From: Mesorhizobium muleiense
GTDB taxonomy: Bacteria; Pseudomonadota; Alphaproteobacteria; Rhizobiales; Rhizobiaceae
Assembly: GCF_900099905.1 (NCBI RefSeq)
Contig: NZ_FNEE01000002.1
Location: forward strand, 372,001-436,000
Direction: 5' to 3'
Length of the DNA stretch: 64,000 bases
The position numbers and the translations under genes were made by a program. Below are positions 44,756 through 54,672 of this stretch, piece after piece; positions within the stretch are counted from its first letter, which is position 1, and every line of letters starts with the position of its first letter. The notes beneath the pieces were generated by a model. That model had not been told where the DNA came from. It made no database searches and saw only the letters and a program-made list of their open reading frames with translations.

Positions 44756-46006
44756 CTATGCTGCGTCTCTCGCGCCACCCTCAATCCATCTGCGTGGGTC
44801 GACGGAGCGCGCCGAAGTCTTGTCCAGCGACGCGCACAGGTCGGCGAGCGCATCGAGATTGTGCACCGAGCGGAATTCGTCGACATGCGGCAGCATCGCC
44901 TTGACGCCGCGGGCGCGCGCCTCGAAGCCGTCGAAGCGCAGCAGCGGGTTCAGCCAGATCAGCCGCCGGCAGGATTTGCGCAGGCGCTCCATTTCCTCCG
45001 ACAGGCCGGCAACGTCGTCGCGCTCCAGCCCGTCGGTGATCAGGAGAACCACCGCACCCTGCCCCAGCACACGCCGCGACCACAGCCGGTTGAATTCGCC
45101 CATCGTATCGCCGATGCGGGTGCCTCCCGACCAATCCATCACCGCCGCCGAACAGTCGGCGAGTGCTGCGTCTGGATCGCGATGGCGCATCTGCCGCGTC
45201 AGATTTGTCAGCCTGGTGCCGAAAACGAAGGCGTGCACGCGCCGGCGCTTTTCGGTCAGCGCATGCAGGAAATGCAGGAAGATGCGCGTGTACTGGCTCA
45301 TCGAACCGGAAATATCGGCAAGCACGACCAGCGGCGGGTGAACCTCGCGGGCTGAACGGAATTTCGGCAGGATCAGTTCGCCGCCGGTGCGCGCAGCGGA
45401 ACGCATCATGGCGCGCGGATCGATACGGCGACCATGCGCATTAGACTTGAAGCGGCGTGTCCTGACCATGTCGAAGGGCAGCCGCAACGCGGCGATCGCC
45501 TTCTTGGCGTCGATCATCTCGGCGGCGTTCATCTGGGCAAAATCCTTGCCCCTCAGCACCTCGTTGCCGGAAAATGTGAAGCGGGCGTCGACCTCGATCT
45601 CGGGGATTTCCTGCGCCGGCTGGTTCTTCTGGTGGCCCTCGAACATCGCCTGGCTGACGCGGTTTTCGGCAGCCCGCGGCTTTTGCTTCTCTCTGATATC
45701 AGGCGCCACCGGCGAAAACATCGCCAGCATCTTTTCGATCAGCTCGTGCGATTTCCAAAACAGCCGGAAGGTTTCGTCGAAGGTGGGGTGATCCTCGTGC
45801 CGCGATACCAGCACGGCATGCAGCGTCCAGTAGAAATCGTCGCGGGAACCGATGCCGGCGGCCAGCACCGCCTCGATGGCATCCTTGACCGAGGCCGGGC
45901 CGACCCGCATGCCGGCTTTGCGCAAGGTGCGGGCGAAATAGACGATGTTATCGGCGATCCGCCCGTCCGGCGTGGCCTCTTTCGGTTCGGGACGCAGCGT
46001 TGCCAT
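44756..46006 (-). CDS. VWA-domain protein, CoxE-like
   Basis: A 416-residue protein. The VWA domain has VLADISGSMSQYTRIFL with the MIDAS D-x-S-x-S site, and DWSGGTRIGDTMGEFNRLWS and VLLITDGLERDD as later metal loops. It is the CoxE type, working with a MoxR-like ATPase in the maturation of CO dehydrogenase or related enzymes. The start MATLRPEP is at 46006. It begins 4 bp after the stop of the ATPase gene, so the two are coexpressed. Confidence 0.92.
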   Translation of the reverse strand: MATLRPEPKEATPDGRIADNIVYFARTLRKAGMRVGPASVKDAIEAVLAAGIGSRDDFYWTLHAVLVSRHEDHPTFDETFRLFWKSHELIEKMLAMFSPVAPDIREKQKPRAAENRVSQAMFEGHQKNQPAQEIPEIEVDARFTFSGNEVLRGKDFAQMNAAEMIDAKKAIAALRLPFDMVRTRRFKSNAHGRRIDPRAMMRSAARTGGELILPKFRSAREVHPPLVVLADISGSMSQYTRIFLHFLHALTEKRRRVHAFVFGTRLTNLTRQMRHRDPDAALADCSAAVMDWSGGTRIGDTMGEFNRLWSRRVLGQGAVVLLITDGLERDDVAGLSEEMERLRKSCRRLIWLNPLLRFDGFEARARGVKAMLPHVDEFRSVHNLDALADLCASLDKTSARSVDPRRWIEGGARDAA

Positions 46007-46010
46007 CGCC

Positions 46011-46940
<930 letters not shown>

Positions 46941-46973
46941 TCTCTCTCCGTGCGTGCGGCCCATCCAGAGCCT

Positions 46974-47468
46974 CTACAGAGCGTGATAGCCGCGGTCGTG
47001 ATAGATCAGCGGCCGCAAATTATCGCCGATACGCAGGCCTGTCACCTTGCCAAAAAGCACACGGTGGGTGGCCAGATCCTTGGTATCGATCAGTTCGCAG
47101 TCGAACACGGCAAGCGCGCCCTTCAGTGTCGGCGCGCCGGTCGAGATCATATCCCACTCGGCGAGCGCGAAGCGTTCCTCGACGGGCAGGCCGGTGAGGC
47201 CGGAAAAGCCCACCGACAGCGCCTCCTGGTCCGAAGCCAGCGCGTTCAAGGCGAACCTGCCATTCTTCACGAACGGCTCGTTCTTGGGATTTTCGCGATC
47301 GAGGCAGACCAGGATGGTCGGCGGCGTGTCCGACACCGAACAGGCTGCAATGACAGTCGCACCGCGCCTGCCGGCGGAACCATCGGTGGTGACCACATGG
47401 ACGTGACCGGCAAAATGGGCCATCGCGTCGCGATAGGCCTGCGGCCCTATGTCGTTCTTCTTCAGCAC
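46974..47468 (-). CDS. Flavin reductase family protein (RutF-like)
   Basis: A 164-residue protein of the FMN-binding reductase family. YRDAMAHFAGHVHVVTTDGS, VIAACSVSDTPPTILVCLDR and the end PLIYHDRGYHAL follow E. coli RutF closely. It supplies reduced flavin to a partner oxygenase. The GTG at 47468 aligns with the RutF start and is preferred; an in-frame ATG at 47531 would add 21 residues from an AT-rich promoter-like stretch. No monooxygenase is nearby, and the gene could be the first of the Mo-cofactor operon. Confidence 0.88.
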   Translation of the reverse strand: MLKKNDIGPQAYRDAMAHFAGHVHVVTTDGSAGRRGATVIAACSVSDTPPTILVCLDRENPKNEPFVKNGRFALNALASDQEALSVGFSGLTGLPVEERFALAEWDMISTGAPTLKGALAVFDCELIDTKDLATHRVLFGKVTGLRIGDNLRPLIYHDRGYHAL

Positions 47469-47659
47469 CGGCGATTTCCATTGGTTTGAAGCGAGATGAA
47501 CCCAACCGTTATATATGGCGGCATATTGCATGCCACAAGCGAAGTGGTTGACACGCATCCTGAATTTCGCGTGTTGCGTGAAAGCTGACCAGCCTTTAGG
47601 TCTTGGCAGGAAGTGGCGCCGGCAAACACGCGACCGGCGCGGAGGAATTCTTCGCTCGC

Positions 47660-48745
47660 ATGCGACCCCGGACAATAGGCACGACAACGACAATAGCGGT
47701 GCTGGCCTGGCTGTCTCTCGCCGGTGATGCGAACGCTGAGACGCTGCTGGTCGGTGTCGCGGCACCACTGTCCGGGCCGTCGGCGACCCTCGGCAAGCAG
47801 ATCGAGGCGGGCGCCGGCCTGGCAGCAGCGGCGAACGGTACTCAACTCAAGGTTGTCGACGACGCCTGCACGGCCGATGGCGGGGCTGCCGCGGCGAGGG
47901 AATTCGTTGCGGCGAAGGTCGGCGTGGTCGTCGGCTTCCTCTGCACCGAGGCGATCGAGGCGGCACTGCCGATCCTGAAGGACGCCAACATACCGGTCAT
48001 CACCGTCGGCGTGCGCACCGAAAGCCTGACCGACCGGCGCGCCAAGACCGGCTGGCCGATCTTTCGGCTCGGGCCGCGCGGCGATGACGAGCGGAACGCC
48101 GTCGCCTTCAATCTCACCCGCCAATGGCAGGACGAGCTGTTCGCCATCATCGACGACGGCACGATTTACGGCCGCGAAATCGCCGAGACGCTTCGGGCGG
48201 CAGCCGAGCAGGCGGCGCTGAAACCGGTGTTCGTCGACACATTCAGGCCGCAGCTCGACAACCAGATCGGGCTGATCGGGCGGCTAAGGAAGGCCGGCGC
48301 AACGCATGTCTTTGCCGGCGGCGACGGCGAAGACATCGCCATCATGGGCCGCGACGCCGGCCAGCTCGACGCCGGCATCATTTTTGCCGGCGGCGAAGCG
48401 CTGCGCACAGCGCCCGGCGACGTGCCTTATGCCACTGGCACGCTGATGTTTGCGCCGCCCGAATGGGCCGATGTCGCCGACTCCAAGGTGCTCGAAAGCT
48501 TTGCCGCACAAAAGATCGTGCCGGAGGGCTACACGCTGCCGGTCTATGCGGCGGTCGAGATCGCCAAGGCGGCGACGGCGCTGGCGGAACCCTCCGGCAA
48601 GCTGCTGGCCGATGCGCTCGCCGCGCATGACTTCAGCACCGCGATCGGACCGATCCGCTTTGACGGCAAGGGCGACTTGACCGAAAACCTTTATCGGGTC
48701 TTCCGTTTCAACGGCGCAAATTTCGTGCCGGCGGAGGCCAAATGA
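47660..48745 (+). CDS. Branched-chain amino acid-type ABC binding protein (periplasmic)
   Basis: A 361-residue protein with a signal peptide (TIAVLAWLSLAGDANAE). The mature part is a type I periplasmic-binding fold (VGVAAPLSGPSATLGKQIEA, VVGFLCTEAIEAALPILKDA, ITVGVRTESLTDRR) as in LivJ or urea-type binding proteins. No permease or ATPase gene is in the window, so partners must be elsewhere. Its stop codon overlaps the peptidase start (ATGA). The binding pocket ligand is unknown. Confidence 0.9.
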   Translation: MRPRTIGTTTTIAVLAWLSLAGDANAETLLVGVAAPLSGPSATLGKQIEAGAGLAAAANGTQLKVVDDACTADGGAAAAREFVAAKVGVVVGFLCTEAIEAALPILKDANIPVITVGVRTESLTDRRAKTGWPIFRLGPRGDDERNAVAFNLTRQWQDELFAIIDDGTIYGREIAETLRAAAEQAALKPVFVDTFRPQLDNQIGLIGRLRKAGATHVFAGGDGEDIAIMGRDAGQLDAGIIFAGGEALRTAPGDVPYATGTLMFAPPEWADVADSKVLESFAAQKIVPEGYTLPVYAAVEIAKAATALAEPSGKLLADALAAHDFSTAIGPIRFDGKGDLTENLYRVFRFNGANFVPAEAK

Positions 48746-49746
48746 TGTTTCGCACCGGGCCGCGCAATCTCATCACCGATGTCGCCGGCCTGCGTGTCGG
48801 CAACGCTTCCGATGCGAGGCTGAAGTCCGGGGTGACCACCATCGTCTGTGACGAGCCGGCAGTGGCCGGTGTGCAGATCCTGGGCGGTGCGCCGGGCACC
48901 CGCGAGACCGACCTGCTCGAGCCGCACAATTCGATCGAGGCGATCCATGCCGTGGTGCTTTCGGGTGGCTCGGCTTACGGCCTCGATGCCGCCTCCGGCG
49001 TACAGGCGGCACTACGCGAAAACGGCATCGGCGTGGAGGTCGGCGGCTTTCGCGTGCCGATCGTGCCGGCGGCGATCCTGTTCGACCTGCGCAACGGCGG
49101 CGACAAGGACTGGGGCCGCTATCCGCCCTACCGCGATCTCGGCTATGAGGCGGCACAGGCAGTCGGCATCGATTTTCCGCTCGGCACGGTCGGCGCGGGC
49201 ACCGGTGCCCTGAGTTCCGGCCTCAAGGGCGGCCTCGGATCGGCCTCGACGATGCTCGACAGCGGCGTCACCATCGGCGCACTCGCCGCCGTCAATCCGA
49301 CCGGCTCGGTGACGATCGCCCGAAGCAGGCACTTCTGGGCAGCGCCCTTCGAGATCGGCGACGAGTTCGGCGGGCTTGGTTATCCCGCGCCGATGCCGGC
49401 GGACGCGAAAAGGATCCTGCTGAAATTTCGCGACAAGCACGTCGGAGGCAACACGACCATCGCCGTCATCGCCACGGACGCACTTCTCACCAAGGCCGCC
49501 GCAAAACGCCTGGCGATATCAGCGCATGACGGCTTCGTGCGCGCCATTTGGCCGACACATACGCCGGCCGACGGCGATCTGGTTTTCGCGCTGGCGACCG
49601 GCAAGAGCGGCATCGAGCTCGCGCCCAACGACGCCATCGAGCTTTACGCCGCGGCCGGCGCCACCATGGCGCGCGCCATCAGCCGCGGCGTCTTTGCCGC
49701 GACGCCCGCCGATGGTGATCTGTTTCCGGTCTGGTCGTCGCGCTGA
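48742..49746 (+). CDS. P1 family peptidase (DmpA/L-aminopeptidase-like)
   Basis: A 334-residue Ntn-type hydrolase. The PRNLITDVAGLRVGNASDAR start, AVVLSGGSAYGLDAASGVQ segment and GGNTTIAVIATDALLTKAAA mark the DmpA fold; the last contains the expected self-cleavage nucleophile, here Thr in GNTT. Members remove N-terminal amino acids, including beta- and D-type residues. Translation is coupled to the binding protein gene, so the pair may act on an imported peptide or amide. Confidence 0.9.
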   Translation: MMFRTGPRNLITDVAGLRVGNASDARLKSGVTTIVCDEPAVAGVQILGGAPGTRETDLLEPHNSIEAIHAVVLSGGSAYGLDAASGVQAALRENGIGVEVGGFRVPIVPAAILFDLRNGGDKDWGRYPPYRDLGYEAAQAVGIDFPLGTVGAGTGALSSGLKGGLGSASTMLDSGVTIGALAAVNPTGSVTIARSRHFWAAPFEIGDEFGGLGYPAPMPADAKRILLKFRDKHVGGNTTIAVIATDALLTKAAAKRLAISAHDGFVRAIWPTHTPADGDLVFALATGKSGIELAPNDAIELYAAAGATMARAISRGVFAATPADGDLFPVWSSR

Positions 49747-49769
49747 ATGCGGGCTGCCGTGGCCCGTCA

Positions 49770-50024
49770 TCAGGTGGGGTCGGATTTTTCTTCCTCGAAC
49801 GTGACCGCGACATCCGAATTTGCCGACAGCCGCACTTTCTGGCCCTCGACTTCGGCTACGAGGCTGAGCGGAATGAAGTGGTGATGCCCCCTGTGGGCGC
49901 CCTCGCCGCTGTCGCGCTTGGTCAGCTTGATTCGTTGTCCCTCAACTTTGTCGACAGTGCCGACATGGACGCCGTCGGCGCCGATCACTTCCATATGTTC
50001 GCGAATGCTGGCTGCATCGGTCAT
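49770..50024 (-). CDS. DUF2171 (PRC-barrel-like) protein
   Basis: An 84-residue protein: SIREHMEVIGADGVHVGTVD, then VEGQRIKLTKRDSGEGAHRG, then HHHFIPLSLVAEVEGQKVRL. This is DUF2171, a beta-barrel domain related to PRC barrels, usually in rhizobial small acidic proteins. GAGAACCCAC precedes the ATG. It is divergent from the DUF2259 gene. Function unknown. Confidence 0.9.
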   Translation of the reverse strand: MTDAASIREHMEVIGADGVHVGTVDKVEGQRIKLTKRDSGEGAHRGHHHFIPLSLVAEVEGQKVRLSANSDVAVTFEEEKSDPT

Positions 50025-50165
50025 TGTGGGTTCTCCATTTCAAGCTGCCAACATAAACAAATGACGGCACGATTGGATGCATCGGGTTGCGTCTCAGAGG
50101 GCACGACGTTTTGACGATGTCGTGATAGTGATCGAAACAACGCTGGCTGCTCAAACGGAAATCCG

Positions 50166-50891
50166 ATGCGAATTCTCGTCCTGTTTGCTGTGTCCCTCCT
50201 TGCCCAGTTTGCAACTTCGCTCGCTGCGCATGCCGGCGATGTTGCCGAGCTTGAAATCCTCGGCTTCACCGGGGATGGCGGCGCCTTCGTCTTCGAGGAG
50301 TATGGTGTCCAGGACGGGTCGGGGTTTCCCTATGCCAATCGCTATTACATCAACACCGCCGACGACAGTTTTCTCAAGGGCACACCAATCAGGGTGCGGC
50401 TTGACGACGAGAACGCAACGCTCGACGCGGCGCGTCTTGCAGCTCGGCAGAAAGGTGAAGCTATCATCAAGCAGGCGGAATTGACCGCGAATCGCGGCAT
50501 CACCGCCGGCTCCAACCCGGTGACCGAGCTTTCGGCCGATCCGTTCCGCATGGTGGTCAACCCGCGGCCGATCTTTTCGCCGGTCGATGATCCGCTCGAG
50601 TTCCGGCTCGACGAGATCGGCATGAACGATACCAAAACCTGCCAAAACCTTGGCGAGATCAACGGCTTTCGCCTGATGCGCATCGAGGCGAAAGGCGGCG
50701 GCAAGACTGAACTCCTGCACGAAGACAAGTCGATCCCCAAAAGCAGAGGCTGCCCGAACGGCTATCGGATCGGCGCGGTGCAGACATTTTCCATGCAGGG
50801 CCTCAGCGCCTATGCCGTGCTGATCGCGGTGCGCCAGTACGGCTTCGAAGGGCCTGACTATCGCTGGATCGCGGTGACCGGCCGGCTGTGA
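50166..50891 (+). CDS. DUF2259 family secreted protein
   Basis: A 241-residue protein with a signal peptide (ILVLFAVSLLAQFATSLAAH) and the DUF2259 layout: DVAELEILGFTGDGGAFVFE, GSGFPYANRYYINTADDSFL, and the late RIGAVQTFSMQGLSAYAVL. It is predicted periplasmic, role unknown. The next gene, a membrane protein, begins in its stop codon (GTGA), so the two are coupled. Confidence 0.9.
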   Translation: MRILVLFAVSLLAQFATSLAAHAGDVAELEILGFTGDGGAFVFEEYGVQDGSGFPYANRYYINTADDSFLKGTPIRVRLDDENATLDAARLAARQKGEAIIKQAELTANRGITAGSNPVTELSADPFRMVVNPRPIFSPVDDPLEFRLDEIGMNDTKTCQNLGEINGFRLMRIEAKGGGKTELLHEDKSIPKSRGCPNGYRIGAVQTFSMQGLSAYAVLIAVRQYGFEGPDYRWIAVTGRL

Positions 50892-51406
50892 CGTCGCTCC
50901 CCGCCATACGCAACGGCGTCCTGGATCGCATCCGCAAGGCCTTGCCGTCGCCGTCCGCCGCAGTTTGCGGCGCCCTGCTGTGGGCCGCCGCGATGGGCGC
51001 CAGCGCACTTGTCAATCTGCTGCTGGACGACTGGGTGACCCCGGCAAATATCTGCTTCGTCTCGTTGCTCTATGCGGCGGGCGGTGCGCTCGCCTTTCCG
51101 GTTGGCCTGTTCCTGGCGCGGCTCGTCTCGCTCGGGCGGCATTGGCAAGTAGCCTTGGCGGCCGCGTTTGTCTGCCTTCTTGCCACCACGATCGGCTTCA
51201 CCGGTGGGCTCTTTGCGCTGCAATACCGTTCCTACTATGCCCAGTGGCATGAACCTGCACTGACCATTGGCTGGTCCATCCAGTTCGTGCACACCATGGC
51301 AACGGCGTTCTATCAATTCATCGTGCTGGGTATCCGGCTTTATTTTCCGCTCGGTTTCATCGCGCTTGCTCTCGCCAGTATCTGGTTTGCGCGGCAGCAG
51401 CGTTGA
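50888..51406 (+). CDS. Small integral membrane protein
   Basis: A 172-residue protein with a GTG start overlapping the upstream stop. Four hydrophobic helices are visible, around residues 25-47, 56-78, 85-108 and 140-167 (VALAAAFVCLLATTIGFTGG in the third). No known domain is recognised. Coupled to a DUF2259 gene, it may help localise or assist that protein, but this is only context. Confidence 0.8.
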   Translation: MTSLPAIRNGVLDRIRKALPSPSAAVCGALLWAAAMGASALVNLLLDDWVTPANICFVSLLYAAGGALAFPVGLFLARLVSLGRHWQVALAAAFVCLLATTIGFTGGLFALQYRSYYAQWHEPALTIGWSIQFVHTMATAFYQFIVLGIRLYFPLGFIALALASIWFARQQR

Positions 51407-51465
51407 GCATTTTGTCCGCCTCTGTTACGACGCGGGCGAACGCCCTCGCAAGTCAGGACTGACCG

Positions 51466-52773
51466 ATGATCCCTCGCTACTCCCGGCCGGAAATGGTGGC
51501 CATCTGGTCGCCCGAAACCCGGTTCCGCATCTGGTTCGAGATCGAGGCCTACGCTTGCGACGCGCTGGCCGAGCTCGGCGTGATCCCGAAGGAGGCCGCC
51601 AAAACCATCTGGGAAAAAGGCGGAGCCGCCAAGTTCGACGTCGAGGCGATCGACGAGATCGAGCGCGTCACCAAGCACGACGTCATCGCCTTCCTCACCC
51701 ACCTCGGCGAATTCGTCGGTCCGGACGCCCGCTTCATTCATCAGGGCATGACCTCCTCGGACGTTCTCGACACCTGCTTTGCCGTGCAGCTCACCCGTGC
51801 CAGCGACATCCTTCTGGCCGACATCGACGGCCTGCTTGCGGCGCTCAAGCGCCGCGCCTTCGAACACAAGGACACCGTCACCATCGGTCGCAGCCACGGC
51901 ATCCATGCCGAGCCGACCACCTTCGGCGTCAAGCTGGCGCAGGCTTATGCCGAATTCTCGCGCTGCCGCGAGCGGCTGGTGCACGCGCGCGAGGATATTG
52001 GGACATGCGCCATATCAGGTGCAGTCGGCACCTTCGCCAATATCGATCCCTATGTCGAAGAACATGTGGCGAAGCAACTCGGATTGAAGCCGGAGCCGGT
52101 GTCGACGCAGGTGATCCCGCGCGACCGCCATGCGATGTTCTTTGCGACGCTCGCTGTCATCGCCTCGTCGATCGAACGGCTGGCGACGGAAATCCGCCAT
52201 CTGCAGCGCACCGAGGTGCTGGAGGCCGAAGAGTATTTTTCGCCCGGGCAAAAGGGCTCGTCAGCGATGCCGCACAAGCGTAACCCGGTGCTGACCGAAA
52301 ACCTCACCGGGCTTGCCCGCATGGTGCGTTCGTTCGCGCTGCCGGCGATGGAGAACGTGGCGCTCTGGCACGAGCGCGACATTTCGCATTCGTCGGTCGA
52401 GCGCATGATTGGCCCGGATGCGACTGTGACGCTCGATTTCGCGCTATCGCGGCTGACCAGTGTCATCGACAGATTGCTCGTCTATCCCGACAACATGCTG
52501 AAGAACATGAACAAGTTCCGCGGCCTCGTGCATTCGCAGCGTGTGCTGCTGGCGCTGACGCAGGCCGGCGTCAGCCGTGAGGACGCCTACCGGCTGGTGC
52601 AGCGAAACGCCATGAAGGTATGGGAGCAAGGCGCTGATTTCCTTGAGGAACTTTTGGCCGACAAGGAGGTCACCGCAGCCTTGCCCGAGGCCGAAATTCG
52701 TGAAAAATTCGACCTGGGTTATCATACCAAGCATGTCGACACGATCTTCAAGCGGGTGTTCGGAGAAGCTTGA
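51466..52773 (+). CDS. purB: Adenylosuccinate lyase
   Basis: A 435-residue fumarase/aspartase-superfamily lyase. The signature GSSAMPHKRNP and HQGMTSSDVLDT (catalytic region) are intact, and GRSHGIHAEPTTFG is the substrate region. It cleaves SAICAR to AICAR and adenylosuccinate to AMP. AGGACTGACC lies before the ATG. Length equals bacterial PurB. It is monocistronic and followed by a type B repeat. It belongs with the downstream purC, purS, purQ and purL. Confidence 0.97.
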   Translation: MIPRYSRPEMVAIWSPETRFRIWFEIEAYACDALAELGVIPKEAAKTIWEKGGAAKFDVEAIDEIERVTKHDVIAFLTHLGEFVGPDARFIHQGMTSSDVLDTCFAVQLTRASDILLADIDGLLAALKRRAFEHKDTVTIGRSHGIHAEPTTFGVKLAQAYAEFSRCRERLVHAREDIGTCAISGAVGTFANIDPYVEEHVAKQLGLKPEPVSTQVIPRDRHAMFFATLAVIASSIERLATEIRHLQRTEVLEAEEYFSPGQKGSSAMPHKRNPVLTENLTGLARMVRSFALPAMENVALWHERDISHSSVERMIGPDATVTLDFALSRLTSVIDRLLVYPDNMLKNMNKFRGLVHSQRVLLALTQAGVSREDAYRLVQRNAMKVWEQGADFLEELLADKEVTAALPEAEIREKFDLGYHTKHVDTIFKRVFGEA

Positions 52774-52786
52774 TTTGACCGGCGGT

Positions 52787-52983
52787 TCCAAGCTGGAGCA
52801 CCCCTCATCCGACCTCGCTTTGCGAGGCCACCTTCTCCCACAAGGGGGAGAAGGTAAAAGACGGCATCGACCACCAAACTGCGAGATTGCCGAGGCGCGA
52901 AAGGCAGGCTCGCCCTTCTCCCCTTGTGGGAGAAGGTGGATCGGCGCGAAGCGCCGAGACGGATGAGGGGTGTTCCAGCCTGG
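52787..52983. repeat. Composite inverted repeat (type B)
   Basis: Left arm ends AGCTGGAGCACCCCTCATCC and carries a CCTTCTCCCACAAGGGGGAG hairpin; the right arm has the complement, with CGGATGAGGGGTGTTCCAGC. It is the same family as 13642-13812. It fills the purB-VOC gap and could serve as a bidirectional stop. Confidence 0.85.
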
Positions 52984-52991
52984 CGCAGCCT

Positions 52992-53906
52992 TCACCTGCT
53001 CAGCGTACCGTCATTGCCGGGAACGGTCCTGATCACCGTTCCCCATGGGTCCTCGCGGGTCGTTTCATCAGTCACATTGTTCGAACGCATTTCAACCCAG
53101 GCGAGGCCGGACCGGGAAGGATCGCGACGGCCGGCGCCGGCGCTCTGCCACGAATTGGCGCCGATGTGGTGGTGGTAGCCGCCTGATGACAGGAACACCG
53201 CCGCGCCACCATATTTCGCCATGGTATCGAAGCCGAATTCCTGGTGCCACCAGGCCTCGGCGTCTTCCGGCCGTCCGACGCGCAGATGGACATGGCCGAT
53301 GATGCTGTTGTCCGGCATGCCCTGCCAGGCGGCATTGCCGGCGGGCACGTCGGCGACGACCGACGAAATGTTGAGCCGTTCGGTCGCCATCGCTATCTTG
53401 TCACCATTCCACTTCCAGTCCTCATGGCGGCGGTCGGAATAGATCTCGATGCCGTTGCCTTCGGGATCGGTCAGGTAGAGCGCCTCGCTGACCAGATGGT
53501 CGGAAGCGCCGTCGATGCCGATTTTGTTGGCGATGGCGTGGTTGATCCAGCGCCCGAGGTCGGCCCGGCTGGGCAGCAGGAAGGCAGTGTGAAACAGGCC
53601 GGCGCTGCGCGGATCGTCAGGCTTCGCCGCTGCATCCGCTTCGATGTCGAGCAAGGGACGATTGGCGGCGCCCAGCGTGATCGTGCCAGCGGTGCGGCTC
53701 AGTTCCCGCAGCCCGACGACATCGCGATAGTAAGCGGCCAGGCTTTCGGCATCGCGCGCCCGCAGCCCGACGCGGGCAACGCTGACCGGGGTCGTGGCGG
53801 CAAAAGGCAATTCACTCATCAAAGTCTCCGTTTGGGCGGCCTTCGACGAGATCCCCAAAGCCAGGAGCCCGGCGCCACCTACCATCGTACGTCGTGTCAG
53901 TTCCAA
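52992..53906 (-). CDS. Two-domain VOC family ring-cleaving-type dioxygenase
   Basis: A 304-residue protein. The N-terminus MELTRRTMVGGAGLLALGIS is a possible twin-arginine signal. Two VOC (glyoxalase/bleomycin) modules follow: VARVGLRARDAESLAAYYRD with LTDPEGNGIEIYSDR, then IGHVHLRVGRPEDAEAWWHQ with a C-terminal AWVEMRS. The layout resembles catechol 2,3-dioxygenases of the CatE type, which use Fe or Mn. Export of such a protein would be unusual. Substrate unknown. Confidence 0.85.
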   Translation of the reverse strand: MELTRRTMVGGAGLLALGISSKAAQTETLMSELPFAATTPVSVARVGLRARDAESLAAYYRDVVGLRELSRTAGTITLGAANRPLLDIEADAAAKPDDPRSAGLFHTAFLLPSRADLGRWINHAIANKIGIDGASDHLVSEALYLTDPEGNGIEIYSDRRHEDWKWNGDKIAMATERLNISSVVADVPAGNAAWQGMPDNSIIGHVHLRVGRPEDAEAWWHQEFGFDTMAKYGGAAVFLSSGGYHHHIGANSWQSAGAGRRDPSRSGLAWVEMRSNNVTDETTREDPWGTVIRTVPGNDGTLSR

Positions 53907-54114
53907 ATCCTGGTTCTCATTACACGGCTGTTTCTTTTCCCGATGACAGATCGTCTATCGCGATCGTTCACACAAGACGCCAAGAAGCGAACATGGTGTT
54001 CACTATTGTGAGCAATCGCAAATGATCAGATCCGGTTGCGCGTGATCTTATCCAAAAACCGCTTCACGCTTTTTGGGATCATGCGCGGTTGCACGAAACC
54101 GTGTCCCTCGCTAC

Positions 54115-54672
54115 ATGCGCGCCATGAAAGTCAGGGATGCAGACATTCTCATCGTGCCGGGCTACACCAATTCCGGCCCCGACCATTGGCAGAGCCGCTG
54201 GCAATCGAAATTGTCGACGGCGCGGCGCGTCGAGCAGGCGGAATGGTCCAAGCCAGTGCGCGAAGACTGGACGGCGAGCGTGGCGAAGGCGGTCAACGAG
54301 GCCGAGCGACCGGTCGTCATCGTCGCGCACTCACTCGGCGTCGCCGCCGTGATCCAGGCAATGCCGCAGTTCCAGCGTCCGGTCGCCGGAGCCTTCTTCG
54401 TGGCGCCGCCCGACGTCGCCAACCCAGAGATAAAACCCAGGCACCTGATGACCTTCGGACCTTATCCGCGCGAGCCGCTGGCATTTCCCTCGGTGGTGAT
54501 CGCCAGCCGCAACGACCCGTTCTGCACCTTCGAGGTGGCCGAGGACATCGCCGGCGCCTGGGGCTCGCTGTTCATCGACGCCGGCGAGGCCGGACATCTC
54601 AACGCCGATGCCGGCTTCGGCCCTTGGCCCGAAGGCTCGATGACTTTTGCGAAATTCCTGACGGACCTTTAG
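54115..54672 (+). CDS. RBBP9/YdeN-family alpha/beta hydrolase
   Basis: A 185-residue protein. ILIVPGYTNSGPDHWQSRWQ marks the RBBP9/YdeN family, IVAHSLGVAAV has the nucleophile Ser, ASRNDPFC has the acid and GEAGHLNADAGFG holds the histidine. Function in bacteria is unknown. An ATG nine bases in (MKV) is also possible. Its stop shares four bases with the convergent aldolase gene. Confidence 0.88.
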   Translation: MRAMKVRDADILIVPGYTNSGPDHWQSRWQSKLSTARRVEQAEWSKPVREDWTASVAKAVNEAERPVVIVAHSLGVAAVIQAMPQFQRPVAGAFFVAPPDVANPEIKPRHLMTFGPYPREPLAFPSVVIASRNDPFCTFEVAEDIAGAWGSLFIDAGEAGHLNADAGFGPWPEGSMTFAKFLTDL

